From Micromonospora rifamycinica (lineage in GTDB: Bacteria > Actinomycetota > Actinomycetes > Mycobacteriales > Micromonosporaceae), in assembly GCF_900090265.1 (NCBI RefSeq), contig NZ_LT607752.1:6268001-6332000 (forward strand): 64,000 nt of DNA, read 5' to 3'. The stretch's first letter is position 1. The number at the start of each line of letters is the position of its first letter. Below are positions 17,903 through 26,234 of this stretch, piece by piece. The position numbers and the translations under genes are program-made. The notes beneath the pieces are model-generated. The model saw only the letters and a list, made by a program, of their open reading frames with translations, was not told the DNA's origin and ran no database searches.

Positions 17903-18985
17903 TCAGTCGGCGCGGCGGGTGGCGGCGATGGCCAGGTCGACCAGGGCCTGTCGGGCCTCGGTGTCCAGGTCGACGCCGGCCAGGGCGGCCAGGGCGGCGT
18001 CGGTCAGGGTGACGATGCGCTGCTCGGTACGGGCCAACGCGCCGGTGGCGCTGATCAGCTCGCGGAGCCGGGTAACCCCGTCCTCGTCCAGCGCCGGGTC
18101 ACCGAGCCGGCCGAGCAGCAGCTCCCGCCCCGCCTGGTCGGCGACCTCCACCGCCGCCGCCACCAGGTAGGTGCGCTTGCCCTCGCGCAGGTCGTCGCCG
18201 GCCGGTTTGCCGGTCTGGGCCGGGTCGCCGAACACCCCCAGCACGTCGTCGCGGAGCTGGAACGCCTCGCCGAGCGGCAACCCGTACGCCGAGTAGGCGG
18301 TGCACACGTCCGCGGACGCGTCGGCGAGCGCGCCACCGAGCAGCAGCGGCCGTTCGACGGTGTACTTGGCCGACTTGTACCGGGCCACCTTGCCGGCCCG
18401 CTCCAGCGAGACCTCGCCGGTCGCCTGGGTCAGCACGTCCAGGTACTGCCCGACGGTGACCTCGGCGCGCATCTCGTCGAAGACCGGCCGGGCGCGGGCC
18501 GCCGTGCGCGGGTCCAGCCCGGCGGAGTGCAGCATCTCGTCGGACCAGACCAGGCAGAGGTCGCCGAGCAGGATCGCCGCCGCGTCGCCGAAGCCGTCCG
18601 GATCGCCGTTCCAGCCGGTCGCCCGGTGCCGGGCGGCGAACCGCCGGTGCACCGCCGGATCGCCGCGCCGGGTGTCGGAGCGGTCCATCAGGTCGTCGTG
18701 GATCAGGGCGCTGGCCTGGAAGAACTCCAGCGCGGCCAGGGCGGTGACCACCTGGTCGGCGTCCACCCCGCCGGCACCCCGGAACCCCCAGTACGCGAAC
18801 GCCGGGCGCAGCCGTTTGCCGCCACCGAGCACGAACCCCTCGACCGCCTCGGCGACCGGCGTGAGGGCCTCGTCGATGCCGGCCATCCAGCTGCGCCGGC
18901 CGGCCAGGAACTCGGTCAGGGCCTTGTCGACGCGCTGCCGCAGGCCGGCACGGTCGACGGGGGAGACGGGAGCGGCGTGGGTCAC
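17903..18985 (-). CDS. idsA: Polyprenyl (geranylgeranyl-type) diphosphate synthase
   Basis: A 360-residue all-helical trans-prenyltransferase. The first aspartate-rich motif is in IHDDLMDRSDTRRG (~residues 95-108) and the second in QLRDDVLGVFGD (~245-256); GGGKRLRP binds diphosphate. It should condense isopentenyl diphosphate units to geranylgeranyl diphosphate or a similar chain, precursor for carotenoids and other terpenoids; the carotenoid-like operon four kilobases away is a likely consumer. GTG 18985 follows TAGCGT (plus-strand 18992-18997) by six bases: probably leaderless. Position matches M. tuberculosis idsA2. Confidence 0.92.
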   Translation of the reverse strand: MTHAAPVSPVDRAGLRQRVDKALTEFLAGRRSWMAGIDEALTPVAEAVEGFVLGGGKRLRPAFAYWGFRGAGGVDADQVVTALAALEFFQASALIHDDLMDRSDTRRGDPAVHRRFAARHRATGWNGDPDGFGDAAAILLGDLCLVWSDEMLHSAGLDPRTAARARPVFDEMRAEVTVGQYLDVLTQATGEVSLERAGKVARYKSAKYTVERPLLLGGALADASADVCTAYSAYGLPLGEAFQLRDDVLGVFGDPAQTGKPAGDDLREGKRTYLVAAAVEVADQAGRELLLGRLGDPALDEDGVTRLRELISATGALARTEQRIVTLTDAALAALAGVDLDTEARQALVDLAIAATRRAD

Positions 18986-19076
18986 GCCCCGACGCTAGCC
19001 GGTCGCCACCGTCGCCGCCGCACCACCGCCCCGGCGCGTCGGCCCGGCGGCGCGGCAGGCCAGGTGCCGGTCGAGC

Positions 19077-19313
19077 TCACTGCTGCTCGGCAACCCACGT
19101 GCCGCGACCAGCGAACGTCAACACCAACCCGCGTTCGCGCATCAGCTTGACGGCTGCTCGCACCGTCCCGCGCGACACGCCGTAGGTCTGTTGCAGGTAC
19201 GCCTCACTCGGGATCGGTTGCCGAGGCTTGAGCGTCCCGTCTTCGATCTGCTTGGCGAGCAGGTCAGCCAGTTGCACGTAGAACGGCACTGGCGACATCT
19301 CATCGATGCTCAT
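19077..19313 (-). CDS. Short GntR-family transcriptional regulator
   Basis: Only 78 residues: a single GntR winged-helix domain (PFYVQLADLLAKQIEDG, IPSEAYLQQTYGVSRGTVR, GRGTWVAEQ) with no effector domain, which GntR proteins normally carry. It should bind DNA as a dimer; how it senses a signal is not visible. It is divergent from three small genes whose promoter region contains GntR-like half-sites, so it probably represses them. ATG 19313 is used; an in-frame ATG at 19298 is possible. Confidence 0.9.
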   Translation of the reverse strand: MSIDEMSPVPFYVQLADLLAKQIEDGTLKPRQPIPSEAYLQQTYGVSRGTVRAAVKLMRERGLVLTFAGRGTWVAEQQ

Positions 19314-19400
19314 GGCCGGACCTTATGAACGACGAACACGACAATCTCGGCTAGCTACATGTAGGACGGTCCTGCCCGTATATTACGGTCTTAGACATGC

Positions 19401-19439
19401 TGTACGTGCTTGTACGAGTAGGACGAGGTGGTCTACCCT
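19401..19439 (+). promoter_or_regulatory. Candidate GntR operator and promoter of the small-gene cassette
   Basis: TGTACG occurs at 19401-19406 and again at 19411-19416, exactly one helical turn apart. TTGTAC (19410-19415) and TACCCT (19434-19439), 18 bases apart, look like a promoter overlapping the second site. GTAGGAC also occurs twice (19361-19367, 19418-19424). Binding by the adjacent GntR protein would shut the promoter. This is inference from spacing and position. Confidence 0.5.
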
Positions 19440-19480
19440 CGGTGGCGATCGGTAAACCGTCAGCATCAGGGGAAGGTCCT

Positions 19481-19690
19481 ATGTCCCGTTGGAAGTGGTT
19501 CCACCGGCCGGCTGGAGCTGTCGATGTCGTCCAGAAGCCGGCACCTTCGCGAGAAGCTGTCGTTTTTGCTCGGAGCGGCCCTGCCCGGTGGCGGCCGGCG
19601 GAGGGCGAACGGCCCACGACCAATCTCGCGCCCGGTCCACGCGCCGGAAACGTCGTATGGCCGAACCGGGGGTCCTGGCCCCGTGGCTGA
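19481..19690 (+). CDS. Small uncharacterised protein, first gene of the GntR-linked cassette
   Basis: A 69-residue basic protein, rich in Arg, Trp and Pro (MSRWKWFHRPAG at the start), with no recognised domain or membrane segment. ATG 19481 has GGGGAAGG four bases before it, a strong ribosome site. Third positions are G or C in only about two thirds of codons, clearly lower than in the neighbouring metF gene. Its end overlaps the next gene by 34 bases. The strong start signal and the operon position support it; there is no family evidence. Confidence 0.6.
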   Translation: MSRWKWFHRPAGAVDVVQKPAPSREAVVFARSGPARWRPAEGERPTTNLAPGPRAGNVVWPNRGSWPRG

Positions 19691-19920
19691 CACATGCCTG
19701 CCGAATCGACCGGGACCGGGGCTTACTGCCTCGGCAGCCTGGATGGCCCGCCATGGATGAGGCGGGGGCGGAGCCATCGTTTGCTGTGCTCATGGCCGGC
19801 TACGTGGTCGACTTCCACCACCGCAGCGCCTGCTCCCGGTGTCAGCCCGACGGCTCCTGCGTACGCCTGACGCGGGCCGGCGAGACGCTACGTGCCTGGC
19901 GGGACAGGAAGAGCCGATGA
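19657..19920 (+). CDS. Small Cys/His-rich uncharacterised protein
   Basis: An 87-residue protein. The C-terminal part holds YVVDFHHRSACSRCQPDGSC, that is H-H-x3-C-x2-C-x5-C, which could bind zinc. I recall similar short proteins next to single-domain GntR regulators in other actinomycetes but no function. The start is uncertain: ATG 19657 gives the full length, ATG 19753 gives 55 residues that still contain the cysteine motif. Its TGA overlaps the ATG of the next gene. Confidence 0.65.
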   Translation: MAEPGVLAPWLTHACRIDRDRGLLPRQPGWPAMDEAGAEPSFAVLMAGYVVDFHHRSACSRCQPDGSCVRLTRAGETLRAWRDRKSR

Positions 19921-20159
19921 GGGCCGGAGACGCATTCGACGTGACCAGGTCCGCGAGTGTCCAGTTCCTCAGACCGATCCGCTTCCGGCTGATCCGCGTG
20001 CTCGACTGGCCCACCTACGACGGGTGGGTATGGCTCGACGGGTATCAGCTGAACGCGAAGGGCGACGCCGTGTCGCGCCGCAAGATCTTCGTGCAGAAGG
20101 ATGGCCTCCGCCCCGCCGCCCTCACCCGGCCCACCTGCCGGAAGACGACGCGGGTGTAG
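19917..20159 (+). CDS. Small uncharacterised protein, third gene of the cassette
   Basis: An 80-residue soluble protein whose core, VQFLRPIRFRLIRVLDWPTY then DGWVWLDGYQLNAKGDAV, reads like a small all-beta fold. ATG 19917 overlaps the preceding stop (ATGA), so the two are coupled in translation. I recall relatives beside single-domain GntR regulators in actinomycetes, none with a known role. The conserved WLDGYxLNxxGDAVxRRxIFVQ-type segment suggests a binding or scaffold domain and not an enzyme (inference). Confidence 0.7.
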   Translation: MRAGDAFDVTRSASVQFLRPIRFRLIRVLDWPTYDGWVWLDGYQLNAKGDAVSRRKIFVQKDGLRPAALTRPTCRKTTRV

Positions 20160-20337
20160 GAGCACTGCTGCTTCCGGTTGCGCCGTCACACGAGATCATG
20201 GGCACTTCCCGTCCGGTCCGAACGGTCGCTGCCCGAGATCGGCGGGCGCCGGGTGGGGCGTCGGTCGGCTCGGCGGGTGTCGATGTTCTGGTGGGAAGTA
20301 CGTGAAGCCGGGCGGCAACGCCCGCTAGAGTCGACAC

Positions 20338-21255
20338 GTGGCGCTCGGTCTTCCCTCCGTCCTCCCCAATCCCCAGCCGGCGATCGGGGAGCTGATCCGC
20401 GACCGCCAGCCGACGTTCTCGTTCGAGTTCTTCCCGCCCAAGACGGCGCAGGGCGAGCAGCTGCTCTGGCAGACCATCCGCGAGCTGGAGCCGTTGCGCC
20501 CGTCGTTCGTGTCGATCACCTACGGCGCGGGCGGTTCGACCCGGGACACCACCGTCGCGGTGACCGAGCGGATCGCCACCGAGACCACGTTGCTGCCGAT
20601 GGCGCACCTGACCGCCGTCAACCACTCGGTCGCCGAGCTGCGCAACGTGATCGGGCGACTGGCCGGGGTGGGGGTCCGCAACGTGCTCGCCGTGCGTGGT
20701 GACCCGCCCGGCGACCCGGGCGGGGAGTGGATCCGCCACCCCGAGGGTGTCGACTACGCCGAGGACCTGGTCCGGCTGGTCCGCGACGCCGGTGACTTCA
20801 GTGTCGGGGTGGCCGCCTTCCCCTACAAGCATCCCCGGTCGGTCGACGTCGAGAGCGACACCGCGCACTTCGTCCGCAAGTGCCGGGCCGGCGCGGAGTT
20901 CGCCATCACCCAGATGTTCTTCGACGCCGACGACTACCTGCGGTTGCGCGACCGGGTGGCGGCGGCCGGCTGTGACACGCCGATCCTGGCCGGGGTGATG
21001 CCGGTGACCCAGATCGGCACCATCGAACGCTCGGTGCAGCTGTCCGGTGCGCCCTTCCCGCCCGCGTTGGCCGAGCGGTTCGCGCGGGTCGCCGACGACC
21101 CGGAGGCGGTCCGCCGGCTCGGCATCGAGCAGGCCAGCGAGATGTGCGCCCGGCTGCTCGACGAGGGGGTGCCCGGTATCCACTTCATCACCCTCAACCG
21201 CTCACCCGCGACCCGGGAGGTGTGGCGCAGCCTGCGGGCCGACGCCCGGGTGTGA
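20338..21255 (+). CDS. metF: 5,10-Methylenetetrahydrofolate reductase
   Basis: A 305-residue flavoprotein TIM barrel reducing methylenetetrahydrofolate to methyltetrahydrofolate for methionine synthesis. Conserved features are FSFEFFPPKT (catalytic Glu) near residue 30, YGAGGSTRD, HLTAVNHS, LAVRGDPPG and FAITQMFFD. GTG 20338 follows TAGAGT (20326-20331) by six bases with no ribosome site: probably leaderless. No methionine-related riboswitch is present in the 178 bases upstream. Confidence 0.94.
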   Translation: MALGLPSVLPNPQPAIGELIRDRQPTFSFEFFPPKTAQGEQLLWQTIRELEPLRPSFVSITYGAGGSTRDTTVAVTERIATETTLLPMAHLTAVNHSVAELRNVIGRLAGVGVRNVLAVRGDPPGDPGGEWIRHPEGVDYAEDLVRLVRDAGDFSVGVAAFPYKHPRSVDVESDTAHFVRKCRAGAEFAITQMFFDADDYLRLRDRVAAAGCDTPILAGVMPVTQIGTIERSVQLSGAPFPPALAERFARVADDPEAVRRLGIEQASEMCARLLDEGVPGIHFITLNRSPATREVWRSLRADARV

Positions 21256-21299
21256 ACGCGCCGACCCCGACACCTCGACCACACCACGGCGGTTGACCG

Positions 21300-21989
21300 A
21301 TGGTGGGCACACAGCTGAACTGGAACGAGTACGCGACCGCCTGGGCCCGGTTGCACGGCGGTTTCGACCCCCGGGCCGCCGCGCCGGTGGTCCGTGCCTG
21401 GCTGCGCTTCGCCTACCACGTCGGTTACGTGCTGGGCCGGCTTCGGGTCACCCCGACCGCGGTGACCGTCGGCGGGGTGCTGCTCTGCCTGTGCGTACCG
21501 CTGTTCAGCGTCCGGTCGGCCCAGGGGGCGATCGTGGGGGCGCTGTTCGTGTTGCTCGCCTCGGTCGCCGACAGTGTGGACGGGGCGGTGGCGGTCGCCA
21601 CCGGCCGGACCACCCGGCTCGGCTACGTCTACGACTCGGTCGCCGACCGGCTCGGCGAGATCGCCTGGCTGGTGGCGTTCTGGCTGGTCGGCGCACCGGG
21701 GGCGCTGGTGGTCGCGGCCGGCGCGCTGTCCTGGCTGCACGAGTACGTCCGGGCCCGCGCGGTGGCCGCCGGGATGCGGGAGATCGGCGCGGTCACCGTG
21801 GGGGAGCGGCCCACCCGGGTCTGCGTCGCCCTGGTCGGGCTGCTGCTGGCCGGGCTGACGGGGCTGATCGACCTGGACCTGTCCGCCGGCACCATCACCA
21901 TGGCCACCGCCGTCTGGCTGCTGCTGGCCGGCTTCGGCCTCGGCCAGCTCCTCTCCACCGTCCGCCGCGCCCTGCTCGACGCCGGCTGA
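21300..21989 (+). CDS. CDP-alcohol phosphatidyltransferase family membrane protein
   Basis: A 229-residue integral membrane enzyme with about six hydrophobic segments. The family motif D-x2-DG-x2-AR-x8-G-x3-D-x3-D is seen as DSVDGAVAVATGRTTRLG followed by YVYDSVAD, except that the arginine of AR is valine. Such enzymes move a phosphatidyl or phospho group from a CDP-alcohol to an alcohol acceptor in phospholipid synthesis. The four metal-binding aspartates are kept, so activity is likely; the changed residue may shift the substrate. It lies 44 bases after metF with no obvious ribosome site. Confidence 0.85.
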   Translation: MVGTQLNWNEYATAWARLHGGFDPRAAAPVVRAWLRFAYHVGYVLGRLRVTPTAVTVGGVLLCLCVPLFSVRSAQGAIVGALFVLLASVADSVDGAVAVATGRTTRLGYVYDSVADRLGEIAWLVAFWLVGAPGALVVAAGALSWLHEYVRARAVAAGMREIGAVTVGERPTRVCVALVGLLLAGLTGLIDLDLSAGTITMATAVWLLLAGFGLGQLLSTVRRALLDAG

Positions 21990-22038
21990 CCCGCCCGCGC
22001 CCGGGCGGGCCATGGGGCGGGGGCGGGGGCGGGGATTT

Positions 22039-23526
22039 CTACCAGGCGGGGCCGATCTCGTCGGCGACGATCTGGGCGGACAGGGTGACCATCGGCAGGC
22101 CGCCGCCGGGGTGGCTGGAGCCGCCGACCAGCCACAGCCCGTGCGCCGGGCCCCGGTTGGCCGGGCGGAGCAGCCCCCCGGCCGTGCCGTAGATCGACCC
22201 GCCGGGTGCGGCGGTCGCGGCGTCCAGGTCGGCCGGGGTGCGGATCTCGCGGAACAGCAGCCGGTCCCGCACGTCGACCCCCCGTTCGGCGAGTACGTCG
22301 AGGATCCGGTCGGCGTACGCGTCGGCGAGCCCCGGCCGACGCCAGTCGACCGCATCGGGGGCGGTGCCGTGGCGGGCGGCGTTGACCAGCACGAACCACG
22401 CCTCGTGCCCGGCCGGGCGGACCATCGGGTCGTCGGCCACGGTGACGAAGACCGTCGGGTCGGTCGCCGGCCGGGCCCGGATCCCCCGCCCCGGGTCGCC
22501 GAAGACGGCGTCGAACTCGGCGTCGTAGTCGCCGGGGAAGAAGACGGTGTGGTGGGCGAGCCCGGAGTCGCCGCGTACCCCGAGCAGCAGCACGAAACCG
22601 GCCAGGCTGCGGTCGGTCAGCGCGGCCAGCCGGCGCGGGTGCGGCAGCAGGTCCCGGTAGACGGTGAGCGCGTCGGCGTTGGCGACCACCACGTCGGCGG
22701 GGACGGGCGCGTGGACCCCGGCGAGGCGTACCCCGTGCACCCGGCCACCGGCGGCGTCGATCCGGGTGACCGTCTCCCCGGTGCGGACCGTCACGCCCAG
22801 GTCCAGGCAGCGGGAGAGCAGCGCGTCGGCCAGGGTGCCCAGCCCGCCGCGCAGGTACCAGCCGCCGAAGGTCAGCTCGGCGTAGGGGACGGCCACCAGC
22901 GCGGCCGGGGCGCGACGCGGATCCGCCCCGGTGTAGGTGGCGTAGCGGTCCAGCAGCATCCGCAGCCGGGGATCGGACAGGTGGCCGCGGCCCAGCCCGC
23001 GCAGGGTGCGGCCGGGGCCGATCGCGGCCAGGTCACCCAGCCGCCAGGCCAGCGCGGCCAGGTCCCGCGGCGAGTCGACGGTACGCCGCAGGATGTCCCG
23101 GTGCGAGGCCGTCCAGACCCGGGCGGCCCGCCGCCACAGCCGTTGCCAGTCGGCGGCGGACCGGTCGCCGAGGGCGGCGCCGATCCGGGCGGCGAACTCG
23201 TCCGGGTCGGCGCACGAGTCGAGGACCGGCCCGCCACCGGGGAAGACGTGCCGCACGATCGGGTCCAGCGGGGTCAGGTCGAGGTACTCGTCGAGCTTCG
23301 CCCCGGTCGCCTCGAACAGGTCGTGGAAGACCTGCGGCAGGGTGAGCAGGCTCGGCCCGGTGTCGAAGTGGAAGCTGCCCGCCGGGGTGTGCCGGACGTA
23401 CCGGCCGAGCTTGCCGCCGACGGTGCCGGACCGTTCGAAGACGGTCACCTCGTGCCCGCTGACGGCCAGCCGGGCGGCGGTGGCCAACCCGCCCACGCCG
23501 GCGCCGATGACCACGATCCGCGCCAT
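22039..23526 (-). CDS. CrtI-type carotenoid desaturase/FAD-dependent oxidoreductase
   Basis: A 495-residue flavoprotein of the phytoene desaturase family. The FAD-binding VVIGAGVGGLATAARLA opens the protein, GKLGRY and FDTGPSLLTLP follow, and the C-terminal signature WLVGGSSHPGGGLPMV is present. With CruF and a CruG-like glycosyltransferase beside it, a 3',4'-desaturase (CrtD) acting on an acyclic end group is more likely than phytoene desaturation; no phytoene synthase gene is in the window. AGGAGG lies six bases before ATG 23526, ten bases after the preceding stop. It is the last gene of the six-gene leftward operon. Confidence 0.88.
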   Translation of the reverse strand: MARIVVIGAGVGGLATAARLAVSGHEVTVFERSGTVGGKLGRYVRHTPAGSFHFDTGPSLLTLPQVFHDLFEATGAKLDEYLDLTPLDPIVRHVFPGGGPVLDSCADPDEFAARIGAALGDRSAADWQRLWRRAARVWTASHRDILRRTVDSPRDLAALAWRLGDLAAIGPGRTLRGLGRGHLSDPRLRMLLDRYATYTGADPRRAPAALVAVPYAELTFGGWYLRGGLGTLADALLSRCLDLGVTVRTGETVTRIDAAGGRVHGVRLAGVHAPVPADVVVANADALTVYRDLLPHPRRLAALTDRSLAGFVLLLGVRGDSGLAHHTVFFPGDYDAEFDAVFGDPGRGIRARPATDPTVFVTVADDPMVRPAGHEAWFVLVNAARHGTAPDAVDWRRPGLADAYADRILDVLAERGVDVRDRLLFREIRTPADLDAATAAPGGSIYGTAGGLLRPANRGPAHGLWLVGGSSHPGGGLPMVTLSAQIVADEIGPAW

Positions 23527-23536
23527 GCCGCGCCTC

Positions 23537-24724
23537 CTAGCTGACCGGGCGGCCCCGCCAGGACAGGCGACGCCGCTTCCGCAGATGGTACGACCGCAGG
23601 GTCAGCCAACCGAGCACCACGACCGACACGGGGTGGGCCAGCGCGTCGGGCCAGGCCCGGCCGCCGGTGGCGTGGGCGCTGCGCACCCGGCCGGCGACTC
23701 CGGCGGCGTACCCGGTCAGGGCCAGCCCGGCGGCCGGCGGCGGACCCGCCACCAGCGCCGCCACCGCCAGCAGCGGCGGCGCGGTGTAGAGCAGCAGCAG
23801 TGCGGCGACCACGGCCGCGGCGGCCGCCGGGTGGCCGAAGGTGGCCCAGAGCGACTTGGTGTAGCCGTCGCGCAGCTGCGGCCAGGTCTCGTACATCCGG
23901 CAGGCGGCCAGCCGGGAGCCGTCGGCCAGCGCGATCCGGCCGCCGGCGCGTTTCACCGCCCGCGCCAGCTCGATGTCCTCCAGCACCCGGTCGGCGACGG
24001 CGGCGTGCCCGCCGGCCCGGTCGTAGCCGGCCCGGTCCACCAGCAGGAACTGCCCCCCGGCGGCGGCCAGCGACGGCCGCGCCGAGCGTTCCATCGCGCG
24101 CAGCGGCAGGAAGGTCAACCACAACCACTGCAACAGCGGCTGCACCAGCCGGTCACCCACCGTCCGCACCAGAATCCTCGGGTACGCCGACAGCAGCGTC
24201 GCCCGCGCCGCCCGCAGCTCGGTCACCGCCGCCGCCACCGCGTACGGGGTGAGCACCACGTCGGCGTCGACGAAGGCGTACACGGTGGCGGTCGGGTCGG
24301 CGTGCCCGGCGAGTTGGTGGCAGGCGTGCGGCTTGCCCAGCCAGCCCGGTGGCGGGGTGACCCCGGTGCGCAGGGTGACCCGGGGGTCGTCGCCGACGAC
24401 CGCGCGGACCACCTCGGCGGTGCCGTCGGTCGAGCCGTCGTCGAGCACCACGATCCGCAGGTCGGGCACCCCCTGCTGGGCGAGCAGCGCGAGCAGGCAC
24501 GGGGTGACCCGGTCGGCCTCGTCGCGCAGCGGCAGCAGCACCGCCACCGTCTCGTCGACCCCGACCGGCCCGTCGGCCGGCCGGCGCAGCCAGTACCGGG
24601 CGTTGACCCAGGTATGTGCGGTCAGCGCGGTCACCGCGACGGCCAGCACGAGCGCGACGACGGTCACCGCCGCGCCTCCACCGACCAGGCCGGCGGTCGT
24701 CGTCCCGGCGTCGGGTGCCGGCAC
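23537..24724 (-). CDS. Family 2 glycosyltransferase, CruG-like
   Basis: A 395-residue membrane protein with an N-terminal hydrophobic segment (~17-37), a GT-A domain (VLLPLRDEADRV, LDDGSTDGTAEVV, GWLGKPHACHQLAG, FVDADVVL, QFLLVDRAGYD, EDIELARAVKRAGG) and several C-terminal membrane segments. This layout and the GWLGKP motif resemble CruG, which adds a sugar to the hydroxyl of carotenoids. It follows cruF by 34 bases, which fits: CruF would make the hydroxyl that this enzyme glycosylates. GTG 24724 is a reasonable but unproven start. Confidence 0.85.
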   Translation of the reverse strand: MPAPDAGTTTAGLVGGGAAVTVVALVLAVAVTALTAHTWVNARYWLRRPADGPVGVDETVAVLLPLRDEADRVTPCLLALLAQQGVPDLRIVVLDDGSTDGTAEVVRAVVGDDPRVTLRTGVTPPPGWLGKPHACHQLAGHADPTATVYAFVDADVVLTPYAVAAAVTELRAARATLLSAYPRILVRTVGDRLVQPLLQWLWLTFLPLRAMERSARPSLAAAGGQFLLVDRAGYDRAGGHAAVADRVLEDIELARAVKRAGGRIALADGSRLAACRMYETWPQLRDGYTKSLWATFGHPAAAAAVVAALLLLYTAPPLLAVAALVAGPPPAAGLALTGYAAGVAGRVRSAHATGGRAWPDALAHPVSVVVLGWLTLRSYHLRKRRRLSWRGRPVS

Positions 24725-24758
24725 GGTGGCGGGGCGGGTCGGCCGGGCCGGGTGCCGC

Positions 24759-25658
24759 TCATGCCGGGGTGTCGACGCCGGGCCGGTCCGGCACCGGCCG
24801 GTCGGCGGGCCGTCGGCGGGCGCGCAGCAGGGTCACCGCCAGCGGCACCGCCACGGCCGCCATGCCGACCGCCCCCCAGACCGCCGAGGCGGGCAGCCGG
24901 AGGAAGACCGCGTGCGCCAGCACGCTGGAGAAGTACGTCCACAGGTAGAGCGCGAACATCGGGTCGTCGCGGGAGCCGGTGACCGCGGCGGACGGCCCGG
25001 CCAGCGGGCGCAGCGCGCTCATCAGCAGCACCGCGAAGAGCAGCCAGCCCAGGTAGTTGCTGACCGGGATGCCGGGCAGTCCCGGCAGCGCCGGGGTGGC
25101 GTCGCGCCACACCCAGTAGCCCTCGGCCACCATCTGCGGGTCGAGGAAGAGGTCCCAGCCGGCCAGCCCGACGGTGGCCAGCGCCACCCGCCCGGCGTGC
25201 CCCACCCACCGGGGCGTCGCGGTGCCGGCGGCGGGTGCCCGGCCGGCCGGCGTGGTCAGCCTGCCGGCGGGCGTGGTCGGCCGGCCGGTGGACGTGGTCA
25301 GCCGGACGGCGGCCAGCCAGGCGGGCCAGGCCATCCAGGTCCAGGCCAGTGGGATGATCAACGGCACCCCGGCCAGCTTCGGCCCCAACTCGCCGGAGTA
25401 GTCGTAGCTGCCGAACGGGAAGCCGGTGGCCACCCCGAGCGCCTCGATCGCGAACCCGCCGCCGGTGGCCACCGCGACCAGCGCCACCGCCGCCCGGGCA
25501 CCCCGGGTGAGCAGCGCGTGCCCCACCGAGAGCAGGTAACCGAGGACGACCGTGGCCACGGTGAGCCGGGCCCGGGTGCCGCCGGTGGTGAGCGGATAGC
25601 AGATCTGGGCCAGCACCAGGACGGCCAGCAGCAGCCAGGGGACGTGCCGGCGGGTCAT
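24759..25658 (-). CDS. cruF: CruF-type carotenoid 1',2'-hydratase
   Basis: A 299-residue polytopic membrane protein of the DUF422/CruF family. Hallmarks include GFPFGSYDYSGELGPKL, VPLIIPLAWTWMAWPAW, GWDLFLDPQMVAEGYW and GIPVSNYLGW. CruF adds water to the psi end of an acyclic or monocyclic carotenoid. A loop near residues 125-150 carries a threefold TTPAGR-like repeat encoded by 21-base units (about 25240-25302), an expansion that may be of no consequence. ATG 25658 overlaps the preceding stop by four bases. Confidence 0.9.
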   Translation of the reverse strand: MTRRHVPWLLLAVLVLAQICYPLTTGGTRARLTVATVVLGYLLSVGHALLTRGARAAVALVAVATGGGFAIEALGVATGFPFGSYDYSGELGPKLAGVPLIIPLAWTWMAWPAWLAAVRLTTSTGRPTTPAGRLTTPAGRAPAAGTATPRWVGHAGRVALATVGLAGWDLFLDPQMVAEGYWVWRDATPALPGLPGIPVSNYLGWLLFAVLLMSALRPLAGPSAAVTGSRDDPMFALYLWTYFSSVLAHAVFLRLPASAVWGAVGMAAVAVPLAVTLLRARRRPADRPVPDRPGVDTPA

Positions 25659-26224
25659 GGCATGGCCGGGTCGGACGCGCCGGGGCGGGGCAGCGGCAGG
25701 TCCCGGCCGAGCACCCCGAACGGCCGTTCGTCACCGGGGAACCGGAAGTGCCGCAGCACGTCGACGAAGCCGAACCGCCGGTACAGCCGCCAGGCCCGCG
25801 ATGTCCGCTCGTCGGCCTCCGGGGTGGACAGCAGGGTGGTGCCGCCCTCGGCGAGACTGAGCAGGGCGGTGAGCTGCCGGGCGCCCACGCCGTGCCCCTG
25901 CGCGGCCGGCCGGACGTGCAGCTCGACCACCTCGAAGCAGTGGGTCAGCCAGCGCTGCCGGGCGTCCGGGTCCAGCGCCCGGAAGACCTGGTCGTGCCAC
26001 CACTGTCCACCCGCGCCGAGGTAGCCGTAGCCGAAGCCGGCCAGGTGGCCCTCGGTGGTGAGGCTGGCGACGGCGCGGAACCCGGGCCGGCGGGCGTGGG
26101 TGGCGATGTAGCCGCGCCGGGCCTCCAGCAGGTCGCTGCGGTAGCCCATCGCCTCCCCGTACACCGTGACCACGTCGTCGAGCCGCCGGACGAGATCCTC
26201 CGGCGTCCACCGCACCAACCTCAT
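25655..26224 (-). CDS. GNAT family N-acetyltransferase inside the carotenoid operon
   Basis: A 189-residue acetyltransferase: VVELHVRPAAQGHGVGARQL is the acetyl-CoA loop (~residues 115-134) and WRLYRRFGFVDV the late strand. Its substrate is unknown. ATG 26224 with AGAGGA upstream is preferred to the frame start at 26251. It lies ten bases after the CrtA-like gene and overlaps cruF by four bases, so it is firmly inside the operon although acetyltransferases are not usual carotenoid enzymes. Confidence 0.87.
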   Translation of the reverse strand: MRLVRWTPEDLVRRLDDVVTVYGEAMGYRSDLLEARRGYIATHARRPGFRAVASLTTEGHLAGFGYGYLGAGGQWWHDQVFRALDPDARQRWLTHCFEVVELHVRPAAQGHGVGARQLTALLSLAEGGTTLLSTPEADERTSRAWRLYRRFGFVDVLRHFRFPGDERPFGVLGRDLPLPRPGASDPAMP

Positions 26225-26234
26225 GCGCGTCCTC

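Noticed and set aside
20160..20337. Methionine-related riboswitch before metF
   Set aside because: No aptamer-like conserved pairing is visible and the gene appears to be leaderless from a TAGAGT promoter.
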